A DNA stretch of 59,677 nucleotides from Caulobacter endophyticus (lineage in GTDB: Bacteria > Pseudomonadota > Alphaproteobacteria > Caulobacterales > Caulobacteraceae): positions 1 to 59,677 of the forward strand of contig NZ_QDKQ01000039.1 in the NCBI RefSeq assembly GCF_003116815.1, given 5' to 3'. This document shows, in pieces, positions 17,768-25,761 of this stretch (positions are counted from its first letter, which is position 1; every line of letters begins with the position of its first letter). The notes below the pieces were generated by a model. That model was given only the letters and a program-made list of their open reading frames with translations, had not been told where the DNA came from and searched no databases. A program made the translations under genes and the position numbers.

Positions 17768-20700
17768 TCACCCTCCTGGGCTCGTGATCGTATCGGCCGC
17801 CAGCCAGTCCAGCGCGTTGCTCAGCCAGCGCGTCTGAAGGGGGGCGACCATGTCGGGCAGGCGATGGACCAGCACCCGCGCCGCGCCCTTGCGCGCGATC
17901 AGGCTGGCTGCGCCGTTGTGGCGGTCGTGATCTCGGCTGTAGGCGGCGATCACCTCTACGCCCTGCCCGTCGACCAGCAGGCCGTTCGAGGGCTGGCCCT
18001 CGACCTGGTGCAGCACGCTCATGGCCATGTCGGCCGGGACGCCGGCGAAGGTCGGGTGGGCCCTCACATAGTTCCAGTTGCCCATCCACGGCGCCCGCAG
18101 GCCACCGACCTGGCCGGCATAGGAGAAGAGGCCAAGGCCGGCCAACTGCTTGGCCACGCCCTCGGCGAGGCCGTCTTCCTGCACCACGGCCAACAAGGGC
18201 GTTCCGGCTGTGATGGCCGCCAGCACTTCCGGAGGCAGTTCGCCCAGCACCAGTTGCGGCTTCTCGCCCTTCTTCGGCTGGGCTTCCAGGCCTGTCTGCT
18301 CGCCGACCTGGCGGCGCACGATCTCGTCGGCCTTGAGGCCGGAGGCGACGATCCCGTCGTAGCGGACGCCGGCTTTGAACTCTTCGACCGTGACCCCCGG
18401 CTGCTTCTCCAACTGGCCGCGCAAGCTCTTTGCGACGCCCGAGACGGCGATCCGCAGCTTGCGGCGCGGCGCGCCTTGCGGGGCGGCGACCCAGACCTCG
18501 CGGTCGGAGACAACCTCGCCCGAGCTGGCCAGCACCAGACGGAGCACGTGCCGCCCTTCTCGCTCGAAGGCCGGGGTCCGGACGCTCTCCGCAACCAGCC
18601 ACGACATCCGGTCGGCCTCGTGCGCTGGAACGGGCCATCGCCCGGCCGCACGCGCCACGCCGTCCGGTCCGAGCACGCTCAGCACCAGCTCTCCGGCGAT
18701 CGGCTTGCCGGTGTCGTTGAACAGCCAGATATCGAGCTCGGCCGCCTCGCCCGGCGCATAGGCAAGCTTACGGGGCTTGGCCACGGCCAGGGCCGGCCGC
18801 AGGCTCTGGCTCATCAGCGCCGGATCGGCCTTGAAGCCGCGCAGGGCGTCGACGATGCCCGAGTGGTTCTCGATCGCCGTGCTTTCCCAGCCCGAAATGG
18901 CGGCGACGTCCACCGTCTCGCCGAGGCGGATGTTCTCCAGGTAGTTGCGCCAGGCCTCGTAGGCCTTGCGGCCCACCGACAGGAACAGCGCCTCGGTGGT
19001 CGGGAACGCTTTGCGGAAGCCCCAGCGATCCAGATAGGCGTTGGTGGACTCGACGATGACCTTATGGTCCTCCAGGTCATAGCTCTTGCCGCCCTTGGCC
19101 AGGATCTCGGCGACCATGGCCACGTGGTTGTCGGCCACGGCGCACCCCTGCATCTCGCCGAACTCGACGATGAAGGGCTTGCCCTTCTGCATGTGGATGT
19201 AGTCGTCCTTACCCGCGTAAAACCTGTCGTACCACTGGTCGCCGGCGCCCTGGTGCTCGACCCACCAGCCGCCCCACTCCTCGACGTCCGAGCGGAAGTA
19301 GTGATCGTCATACGGCAGGTACATCGCCTGGGCCGCGCCGCGCTTGACGAAGCCGTCGTTGAGAATGACCGCCCGGCTGGGATCCAGGTCGTGCATGGCC
19401 TTCAGTACGAACTGCACGTCGGGATTGGCCAGGTTCGCGCCGATCTCGTTCTGCAGGGTGTAGTGGGCCAGGGACGGATGCGAGCGGAAGGCCCGCACCA
19501 TGGCCTGGCACTTCTCGACCATGAACTGGCGGCTGAAGGCGTCGGCGGGATTGAGGCTTTCGCCGGCCTTGAGGTCGCGGCCGATGGCGTGGCGGCCGCC
19601 GCCGGGCTCCATCACCCGCAGCAGGCCCATCTCGTCCATGGCCTGGAAGACCTCGGGCTTGCCGACATTGCGGTGGAAGTGCAGCGCGTTGAGGCCCAGC
19701 GTATGGGCGGCGGTGACCTCGCGGCGCGCCAGCTCCCTGGTCGGCCACAGGCCGTTGAAGCCCCAGTAGCCCCAGGAGATCGCCGAATAGAGCCGGATGC
19801 GGCGGCCGTTCAGCCGCAGCAGCGCGTCCGTGCCCACGCCCTCGACGCCAAACCAGCGGAAGCCGAAGCGCACCTCGCGCGTATCGACCTCGCGCTTCGT
19901 CTCGATCCACGAGAAGCGCAGGCGGTGCAGGCGCGGCGTATCGAGGTCCCAGAGGTCGGCCTTCGACGCGGTCACCGAGAACCTTGCCCTCAGACGGCGG
20001 CCGTCTTCGAGAGCCTCCAGGCCTTCGAGCTTGATCTCAGCGGCGACGGGCGCGCCCCTGTCGTCGACCAGGATGGCGGACGCCTTGCTGCGCAGCTTAT
20101 TCGGATCGGCGACGGGCTTTTCCAGCACCACGTCCATGAAGGCCGTCACCGTGCGTGGCTGCGGCGTATTCAGCACCCAGGCGTCGTCGATGCGGGCGGC
20201 CAGCGGGTGGACGCTCAGCGTCATGCCGCGATCGAGCCCGCCGAAGCCGTGCGAAGCGAACAGCTTCACCTTGCCCCAGACCATCGTGGTGCTGTCGCGC
20301 CAGTCGAACCGGCCGCCGGGGTTGGTGATGCGGATCGACAGCCGGTTGGCCTCGCCCGCCCGCATCGCGGCCGTAAGATCGCAGGCGAAGGGCAACTCCG
20401 ACATGATCGAGTAACCGACCAGTTGCTCGTTCAGGAACACCTCGGCCCGCAGGCGCGCGCCGCGCAGGTTCAGCAGGGCGCGCTTGCCCTTGGCCGAGGC
20501 CGGAATGCTGATCGACCGAGACCACCAGGAGACGCCCTTGTAGGCGCCATAGCGGGGCACATCGTCGTCCTCGGCGTAGCGGTACTCGTCAGCGCCGTAG
20601 GGCCGCGAGGCGAACTTGCCCCAGAAGTGCGCCTCTACCGTGGTCGGCAGTCTGACCGTGATGGCGTCGGCGGCGTTCAGCGAGCCCCAGCCGCCGGTCG

Positions 20701-20905
20701 GCGGATTGACGGGCAGCGCCTTCAGGTCCGCGGCGCTGGGCAGGTGCAGCGTATCGTCCTTCCAGGAGGCGGCCTGGTCGATCCAGAGGCTCCAGCCTTC
20801 GTCGGACACGGCCAGCAGGTCGGCGGCCGACGCGGGCGCAGACAGGCCGGTCGCAGCGAGACCGGCGCCGCCAGCGGCGAGGAAGGAACGGCGATCCAGC
20901 TTCAC
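17768..20905 (-). CDS. GH2-like glycosidase with extra C-terminal domain, Tat-exported
   Basis: 1045 aa, GTG start overlapping the GH3 stop by four bases (GTGA). The twin-arginine signal is LDRRSFLAAGGAGLAATGLS. A jelly-roll domain (about 60-220) and Ig-like domain precede a TIM barrel (about 350-680). NE pair N486-E487 in LQNEIGAN is the likely acid/base and E581 or E584 in VEFGEMQG the nucleophile. The barrel is atypical (HFHRNVGKPEVF) and the exact specificity is not recognisable. Residues about 830-1040 form an added module (WMGNWNYVRAHPTFAGVP) resembling class-I amidotransferase-like or trimerisation domains at the ends of some glycosidases (inference). Last gene of the HU-GH3-GH2 operon. 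Confidence 0.82.
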   Translation of the reverse strand: MKLDRRSFLAAGGAGLAATGLSAPASAADLLAVSDEGWSLWIDQAASWKDDTLHLPSAADLKALPVNPPTGGWGSLNAADAITVRLPTTVEAHFWGKFASRPYGADEYRYAEDDDVPRYGAYKGVSWWSRSISIPASAKGKRALLNLRGARLRAEVFLNEQLVGYSIMSELPFACDLTAAMRAGEANRLSIRITNPGGRFDWRDSTTMVWGKVKLFASHGFGGLDRGMTLSVHPLAARIDDAWVLNTPQPRTVTAFMDVVLEKPVADPNKLRSKASAILVDDRGAPVAAEIKLEGLEALEDGRRLRARFSVTASKADLWDLDTPRLHRLRFSWIETKREVDTREVRFGFRWFGVEGVGTDALLRLNGRRIRLYSAISWGYWGFNGLWPTRELARREVTAAHTLGLNALHFHRNVGKPEVFQAMDEMGLLRVMEPGGGRHAIGRDLKAGESLNPADAFSRQFMVEKCQAMVRAFRSHPSLAHYTLQNEIGANLANPDVQFVLKAMHDLDPSRAVILNDGFVKRGAAQAMYLPYDDHYFRSDVEEWGGWWVEHQGAGDQWYDRFYAGKDDYIHMQKGKPFIVEFGEMQGCAVADNHVAMVAEILAKGGKSYDLEDHKVIVESTNAYLDRWGFRKAFPTTEALFLSVGRKAYEAWRNYLENIRLGETVDVAAISGWESTAIENHSGIVDALRGFKADPALMSQSLRPALAVAKPRKLAYAPGEAAELDIWLFNDTGKPIAGELVLSVLGPDGVARAAGRWPVPAHEADRMSWLVAESVRTPAFEREGRHVLRLVLASSGEVVSDREVWVAAPQGAPRRKLRIAVSGVAKSLRGQLEKQPGVTVEEFKAGVRYDGIVASGLKADEIVRRQVGEQTGLEAQPKKGEKPQLVLGELPPEVLAAITAGTPLLAVVQEDGLAEGVAKQLAGLGLFSYAGQVGGLRAPWMGNWNYVRAHPTFAGVPADMAMSVLHQVEGQPSNGLLVDGQGVEVIAAYSRDHDRHNGAASLIARKGAARVLVHRLPDMVAPLQTRWLSNALDWLAADTITSPGG

Positions 20906-23553
20906 GGCAGCACCTTCCGGCCGGTGACGGCGAAACGGGCCGACACGCCGGCGGGCTTGGCCAGGCCCGGCCGAGCTATCGGTTGGCCGCCCCCGATCCA
21001 GAGATCGACGGAACCGGCCTCGACCGAACGGACGCCGGCCGCGTCGACGACACTGAGCGCCGCCGGATCCAGATCGAAGGTCAGGGTCTTGGTCTCGTCC
21101 ACCTTCAGCGCCACGCGCTGGAAGCCCTTCAACGAGCGCACCGGAGCCCCGGCCACGCCGCGCGTGACGTAGAGTTGGGCGACCTCGTCTCCGTCGCGCC
21201 GGCCGGCGTTGGTGATATCGACCGACACCTTCACCGCCTCGCCAGCCTTCACCGCCTTGGCGATCTTCGGCTGGCCGTACTTGAAGCTGGTGAAGCTCAG
21301 GCCATGGCCGAACGGATAGAGCGCCTCGCCGCCGAAGTAGCGATAGGTGCGCCCCGCCATGCCGTAGTTCTTGAACGGCGGGAGCTGGTCGGCCGATCGG
21401 TAGAAGGTCAGCGGCAGGCGGCCCGACGGGCTGTAGTCGCCGGCGATCAGGCCGGCCACGGCATGGCCGCCCTCTCCGCCCGGATACCAGGCCTCGACGA
21501 TGGCCGGCAGTTTCTCGTCAGCCCAGTTCACAGCCATGGCCGAGCCGTTCATCAGCACCAGCACCACGGGCTTGCCGGTGGCGTGCAGCCCCTCCAGCAG
21601 GCTCTGCTGCGGCGCAGGCAGGTCGATGCGGGTGCGGTCGCCGCCAGCAAAACCCGGGGCGCGGACCGACATTTCCTCGCCCTCCAGCTTGGCGGTCAGG
21701 CCGCCGACGAACAGCACGAGATCCGCGTCCTTGGCTGCGGCGATGGCGGCTTCTGCACCCTGGCTGGGCTTGCTCCAGGTCAGGCGCTGGTCGCCGCGGT
21801 CGCCGTCCTGCCAGGCCTCGATCGTGATGGCGTGGGCCTGACCGGCGGTCAGGGTCGCCGCGCCCTCGGGCGTGGCGTCGGCCGGACGCTTCCAGGCATC
21901 GACCACGACCTTACCGTCGATGATCATCCGGTAGCCGCCCTCGCCGCGCATCGTGAAGCGGTGGACTCCGGTTTCGGTCGGCTTCACAAATCCTGTCCAG
22001 CGGGTCGAGGTCTGGCGCCTCTCCCGCTGCGGCCGGCCCCAGCTGACCTGCACGTTGGCGGCGGCCTCGGCCTTAGCTTCACCTGAAAGTTCCAGCCCCT
22101 GGAAGGTCTCGACCTTCACGCCCTTGCCAGTGCAGGTCGCGTCGGCGCAGAGCGCATCATTGGGCAGAGTGTTCATCGGCGCGCCAACCAGACCCGTTCC
22201 CTCGACGAAGGTCACCAGGGCCTCAGGATAGCGAGCGCGGATCCCGGCCAGCACCGTCACCGGCTTGGACGGCGTGCCGTTGTAGTTGCCGACCAGGGCG
22301 TCGAGGCTGTCGGCGTTGGGCCCGATCACCGCGATCCGTCTAGGCGCGGCCTTCAGCGGCAAGAGGCCGTCGTTCTTCAACAGCACCATCGAGGCCTGGG
22401 CCGTCTTCAGCGACAGCGCCCGGTTGGCCGGAGTGTCATTCTCGGCCGGCGTGATCTTAGAGAACGAAACGTTGGACGGCGGGTCGAAAAGCCCCAGCTT
22501 GATGCGGGCCACAAACAGCCGGCGGACGGCCTGATCCAGCTCTGCCTGGTTCAGCAGGCCGCCCTTCACCGCTTCGACGATCGGGCCGATCTCGGAACTC
22601 TTGTTGGCGCCGAACTCGGCGCAGATCAAATCCGTGCCCGCCTTCAAGCTGACGGCCACGCCCTCGGCCGGCGTCTTGGCGTAGTTGTGCGAGGTCGGCA
22701 GGAAGACGTCGGCGATGGCTGCGCAGTCCGACACGACGTGACCCTTGAAGCCCCACTTGGTGCGCAAGGTGTCCTTGAGCAGGAAGTCGCTGGCGCAGGC
22801 CGGCACGCCGTCGACGGCGTTGTACGCGCACATGACGGACTCGACCTTGCCGCGCTTCACCAGCGCCTCGAAGGCCGGGAGATAGGTGTCGGCCAGATCG
22901 TGCTTGCTGGGATGGATGTCGTCGTGGTGACGATCGGCTTCCGGTCCGCTGTGCACCGCGAAGTGCTTGGCGGTGGCGGCGGTCTTGTAGTGCTTGGGAT
23001 CGCTGCCCTGCAGGCCGTGGACGAAGGCGACGCCGAACTCGGCGGTCAGGTGCGGGTCCTCGCCCCAGGTCTCCTGGCCCCGCCCCCAGCGCGGATCGCG
23101 GAAGATGTTGATGTTGGGTGACCAGACGGTCAGGCCGCGGTACTGGGCGACGCTGCCGTCCGCGCCGCGATTTTCGACGTACTTGGCGCGAAACTCGGTG
23201 GCGATGGTGTCGGCGACGTCCTGGATCAGGGGAACGTCCCACGTGGCGGCCATGCCGATGGCCTGCGGAAAGACCGTGGCCTCGCCGGCCCGGGCGACGC
23301 CGTGCAGCCCCTCGCTCCACCAGTTGTAGGCGGGCACGGAGAGGCGCGGGATGGCCGGCGCCGCGTGCTTCAGTTGCCCGGCCTTCTCCTCCAGCGTCAT
23401 GCGCGAGACGAGGTCGGCGGCGCGGGCTTCCGGCGACAGGTTCACGTCGTGGAAGGCGTCGACGCGCGCCCACGCTGCAGCCGGCGCAGCCGCCAGGGTC
23501 AGGGCCAGAAGGGAAATAGCGCCGAAGCGACGGCTGCGGACGGATACGCTCAT
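20902..23553 (-). CDS. GH3 beta-glycosidase with inserted PA14 domain
   Basis: 883 aa. ATG at 23553 overlaps the last base of the preceding stop (TGATG). Sec signal peptide (ISLLALTLAAAPAAAWA). GH3 N-terminal barrel blocks: YNWWSEGLHGVAR, FPQAIGMAATWD, RDPRWGRGQETWGEDP, AKHFAVHSGPE and VVSDCAAI with nucleophile Asp at about 276. The (alpha/beta)6 domain is interrupted at about 480-600 by a PA14 module (TRWTGFVKPTETGVHRFTMR, YRMIIDGKVVVDAW), a carbohydrate-binding insertion known in GH3 enzymes. A fibronectin-III-like C terminus follows. The sequence resembles beta-xylosidase/beta-glucosidase enzymes, so xylo- or gluco-oligosaccharide trimming in the periplasm is likely. It is coupled to the HU-like gene upstream and GH2 downstream. 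Confidence 0.9.
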   Translation of the reverse strand: MSVSVRSRRFGAISLLALTLAAAPAAAWARVDAFHDVNLSPEARAADLVSRMTLEEKAGQLKHAAPAIPRLSVPAYNWWSEGLHGVARAGEATVFPQAIGMAATWDVPLIQDVADTIATEFRAKYVENRGADGSVAQYRGLTVWSPNINIFRDPRWGRGQETWGEDPHLTAEFGVAFVHGLQGSDPKHYKTAATAKHFAVHSGPEADRHHDDIHPSKHDLADTYLPAFEALVKRGKVESVMCAYNAVDGVPACASDFLLKDTLRTKWGFKGHVVSDCAAIADVFLPTSHNYAKTPAEGVAVSLKAGTDLICAEFGANKSSEIGPIVEAVKGGLLNQAELDQAVRRLFVARIKLGLFDPPSNVSFSKITPAENDTPANRALSLKTAQASMVLLKNDGLLPLKAAPRRIAVIGPNADSLDALVGNYNGTPSKPVTVLAGIRARYPEALVTFVEGTGLVGAPMNTLPNDALCADATCTGKGVKVETFQGLELSGEAKAEAAANVQVSWGRPQRERRQTSTRWTGFVKPTETGVHRFTMRGEGGYRMIIDGKVVVDAWKRPADATPEGAATLTAGQAHAITIEAWQDGDRGDQRLTWSKPSQGAEAAIAAAKDADLVLFVGGLTAKLEGEEMSVRAPGFAGGDRTRIDLPAPQQSLLEGLHATGKPVVLVLMNGSAMAVNWADEKLPAIVEAWYPGGEGGHAVAGLIAGDYSPSGRLPLTFYRSADQLPPFKNYGMAGRTYRYFGGEALYPFGHGLSFTSFKYGQPKIAKAVKAGEAVKVSVDITNAGRRDGDEVAQLYVTRGVAGAPVRSLKGFQRVALKVDETKTLTFDLDPAALSVVDAAGVRSVEAGSVDLWIGGGQPIARPGLAKPAGVSARFAVTGRKVLP

Positions 23554-23897
23554 CAAACATCGCCTCGGGAAGAATTCAGGTCACGCAGCAGCTTGCGGTC
23601 GGGCCGGTAGACGACAGCGCGCTCGCCGCCGAGGTCGGCGCGGGCGCCGCTCCTTGGGTTGACTAGGCCGTAACGGCGCTTGTCGCGGATCTCGAAACGC
23701 CCGACGCCCGGCAGGTCGACGACCTTTCCTTCGAGCAGGGCTTGGCGGATCTGGCGGCAGAGAGAGCGGGTCAGCATGTCGCCGACGTCGGTTGGAAAGG
23801 CCCGAGCGATGTCGAAGACGGACTCTGCAGAGGGCTGCTCGTCGCCTGAGGGTAGGCCACGCGGCGCAGCGCCCGAGTCGCGCGCAGAGCTGTTCAT
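23553..23897 (-). CDS. HU/IHF-like DNA-binding protein heading a glycosidase operon
   Basis: 114 aa from ATG 23897, chosen because GGGGAGG lies seven bases upstream. After a polar 40-residue N-terminal extension the sequence follows HU/IHF: an N-terminal helix pair (TDVGDMLTRSLCRQIRQALL), then EGKVVDLPGVGRFEIRDKRR, the NPRSGA arm turn and VVYRPDRKLLRDLN. HU-family proteins bend DNA and are normally about 90 aa without such an extension. The stop shares a base with the GH3 start, so they are translationally coupled. An architectural protein in this position is unusual; a local regulatory role is inference. It could be a divergent HU-fold protein with another function. Confidence 0.75.
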   Translation of the reverse strand: MNSSARDSGAAPRGLPSGDEQPSAESVFDIARAFPTDVGDMLTRSLCRQIRQALLEGKVVDLPGVGRFEIRDKRRYGLVNPRSGARADLGGERAVVYRPDRKLLRDLNSSRGDV

Positions 23898-24197
23898 CGA
23901 ACCGCCTCCCCTTCCCATGTTGCGGCCTTGTCGACCGTCTCGCCCGGTTAGCCACCGGTGTCATGATTGAAATAAGCATGTCGCAATCGACACGAAAAGA
24001 GGAAAAGGTACCGGTAACTTAAATAAATGCGGGAATTTTCTCCGCGTTTCTTCCCGACATTAAACGACGTCCCGCAAGCCCCGACCCGCACAAGAAAATC
24101 ATGGTCGTCGCATAATTTTTCGCGGTCCATTGATCGAACGGGCTTTCGCCAGCATCGTCCCGAACAACCGGCGCGACCGGATGTTTGGGGAGACCCC
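23898..24197. other. Divergent promoter region between HU-GH3-GH2 operon and ECF sigma gene
   Basis: 300 bases with AT-rich segments around 23960-24030 and 24100-24130. It contains the LacI-like palindrome at 24005-24020. No other gene is supported; frames starting upstream of the sigma factor at 24027 lack a ribosome binding site and homology. Confidence 0.5.
24005..24020. promoter_or_regulatory. LacI-like operator between the glycosidase operon and sigma gene
   Basis: AAGGTACCGGTAACTT is a 16-bp palindrome with seven of eight half-site matches and has the LacI-family core G-N-TA-N-CG-N-TA-N-C. It sits 108 bases before the HU-like start and 178 before the sigma start. A related site, TTGTTACCGCTAGCAA, lies upstream of the GH35 gene. 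Confidence 0.5.
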
Positions 24198-24818
24198 GTG
24201 TCGAGGGCGGAGCGGCCAGAGGCTCGCGGCGACGATGCTGAGCATTGGGCCGAGCAGTGGAAAGACCGATCGGCCTATCGGCGCACCTATGCCCAGGACT
24301 GGGGCGACCTGTGCGCCTTTCTGCGTGCGCGGTTCGGCGCCGGCCCGCCCGATCCCGAGGACGTCGCCCAACAGGCCTTCCTCAAGCTCGGTGAGCGGCC
24401 GTCGGATCGTTCGCTGGAAAGCCCCCGCGCCTTCGTCTTCCGCGTCGCCATCAACCTGACCCTCGACGGTCGTCGCCACCGCCAGCGCACCGCCCGACTG
24501 CTCGACGCCTCCGCGCCTGCGCTGGAGCCGGACGACGCCCCGGACGTCGAACGCGCCCTGATCGCGCGTGATGACCTCAAGCTGCTGGAAAAGGTGGTCG
24601 CCGGCCTGCCCGAACGGCACCGCCGCTATCTGGCGGCAAGCCGCATCGAGGGGCTGAGCTTCGCCGAGATCGGCCGTCGCGAGGGCGTCTCCGAAGCCCT
24701 GGTCCGCAAGACCATCGACGAAACCACAGCCGTCTGCCAGCGCGCCCTGGCGCGCGGCGTCATCGACTATCGAACCGACTTCAAAGGCCTGTCGCGTGAA
24801 CGCAACCGTCGATCCTGA
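24198..24818 (+). CDS. FecI-type ECF sigma factor
   Basis: 206 aa from GTG 24198, chosen because GGGGAG lies five bases upstream; longer starts give an unrelated polar leader. Region 2 has DWGDLCAFLRARFGAGPPDP and EDVAQQAFLKL. Region 4 has LPERHRRYLAASRIEGLSFA and EIGRREGVSEALVRKTIDET, a helix-turn-helix that would read the -35 box. It overlaps the fecR-like gene by 23 bases, giving the classic order sigma, anti-sigma, receptor. It is expected to be activated by the cognate receptor through FecR and to switch on this TBDR or other transport genes. Confidence 0.9.
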   Translation: MSRAERPEARGDDAEHWAEQWKDRSAYRRTYAQDWGDLCAFLRARFGAGPPDPEDVAQQAFLKLGERPSDRSLESPRAFVFRVAINLTLDGRRHRQRTARLLDASAPALEPDDAPDVERALIARDDLKLLEKVVAGLPERHRRYLAASRIEGLSFAEIGRREGVSEALVRKTIDETTAVCQRALARGVIDYRTDFKGLSRERNRRS

Positions 24819-25761
24819 CTCGCCGATCGGCCGCGAGGCCCGAAGCTGGGCGCTGGCGGTCCTGGGCGAGCCGTTCCCGCCGGAGCGTTCGGCCGCGCTG
24901 CGCCGCTGGCTCGACGCCGACCCGGCCCATGCTCGCGCCTATGGCGAGGCCGAGGCGGTGCTGCTGGCGCTGGGAGAACTGGACGTCCTGGCGCGCCCCG
25001 CCGTTCCCGCGCGGCGTCATACCGCCCCTGTTCGCCCGATCGCCTGGATCGCCGGGGTGACAGCGCTGGCCGCCTGCCTGATCGCCGCGCCGATCATTCT
25101 CCGCCCTCCCCCCGCGCTGGAGGCCGCCGACCAGCCTCGCCAGGTCGCTTTGAAGGACGGCAGCACGGCGGTGCTCGCCCCGGGCAGCCGCCTGACGCCC
25201 GCCTCGCGCTGGAACGATCGCCGCTACGTGCTGGAGCGCGGGGAAGCTTTCTTCGCCGTGCGCAAAGCCGAAGGCCGCCGCTTCCAGGTCGATGTCGGCG
25301 AGACGCGGATCGAAGTGCTGGGCACGCGCTTCAACGCGCGTCAGAGCGCAAGCGGCCAGATCCGCGTGGCCGTCGAGGAAGGCCGTGTAGCCGTCTATGA
25401 AGGACAGGCCCGGCGGCAGGTCGCTCGGCTGGGCGCCGGCGACTACGTGATGGTCGAGAACGGCCGGGCCGAGACCGGACGCCTGGCCGCCCCGGCCGAC
25501 GCCGCCGCCTGGCGCGCCGGCCGCCTGGCCTATGCCGACGCGCCGCTGGGCGACGTGATCGCCGACCTGACCGCGCGCGGCCTCACGGGGCTGAAGATCA
25601 CGCCGCGCGCCGCCGCCCTGCGCATTACCGCCAGCTTCCAGCTCGACCAGGCCGATCGCTTCGTCGCCAGCCTGCCCGAGATCCTGCCGGTCAGCATTCG
25701 CGAATCCGGAGGTCGCCGGACCATCGATGTCCGCGCCGGAACCACCTCGACGGCGCGATGA
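24796..25761 (+). CDS. FecR-type anti-sigma / signal transducer
   Basis: 321 aa from GTG 24796. The N-terminal cytoplasmic DUF4880-like part (REARSWALAVLGEPFPPERS, LDADPAHARAYGEAE) binds the sigma factor. One membrane helix lies at about 76-96 (IAWIAGVTALAACLIAAPII). The periplasmic FecR domain (about 108-205) has VALKDGSTAVLAPGSRL, RRYVLERGEAFFAV and ETRIEVLGTRFNAR. A C-terminal secretin-like/DUF4974-type segment (APLGDVIADLTARGLTGLKI) is the usual contact for the receptor's STN domain. It overlaps the sigma gene (23 bases) and the TBDR (ATGA, four bases), so all three are translationally coupled. Confidence 0.92.
   Translation: MNATVDPDSPIGREARSWALAVLGEPFPPERSAALRRWLDADPAHARAYGEAEAVLLALGELDVLARPAVPARRHTAPVRPIAWIAGVTALAACLIAAPIILRPPPALEAADQPRQVALKDGSTAVLAPGSRLTPASRWNDRRYVLERGEAFFAVRKAEGRRFQVDVGETRIEVLGTRFNARQSASGQIRVAVEEGRVAVYEGQARRQVARLGAGDYVMVENGRAETGRLAAPADAAAWRAGRLAYADAPLGDVIADLTARGLTGLKITPRAAALRITASFQLDQADRFVASLPEILPVSIRESGGRRTIDVRAGTTSTAR

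Noticed and set aside
17864..21172. 1102-codon plus-strand frame opposite the GH2 and part of the GH3 gene
   Set aside because: Antisense shadow of genes with clear catalytic motifs; low-complexity His/Arg/Ala-rich translation.
24027..24197. Longer N terminus for the ECF sigma factor from ATG 24027
   Set aside because: The 57 extra residues are polar and unlike sigma factors; GTG 24198 has a well-placed GGGGAG.
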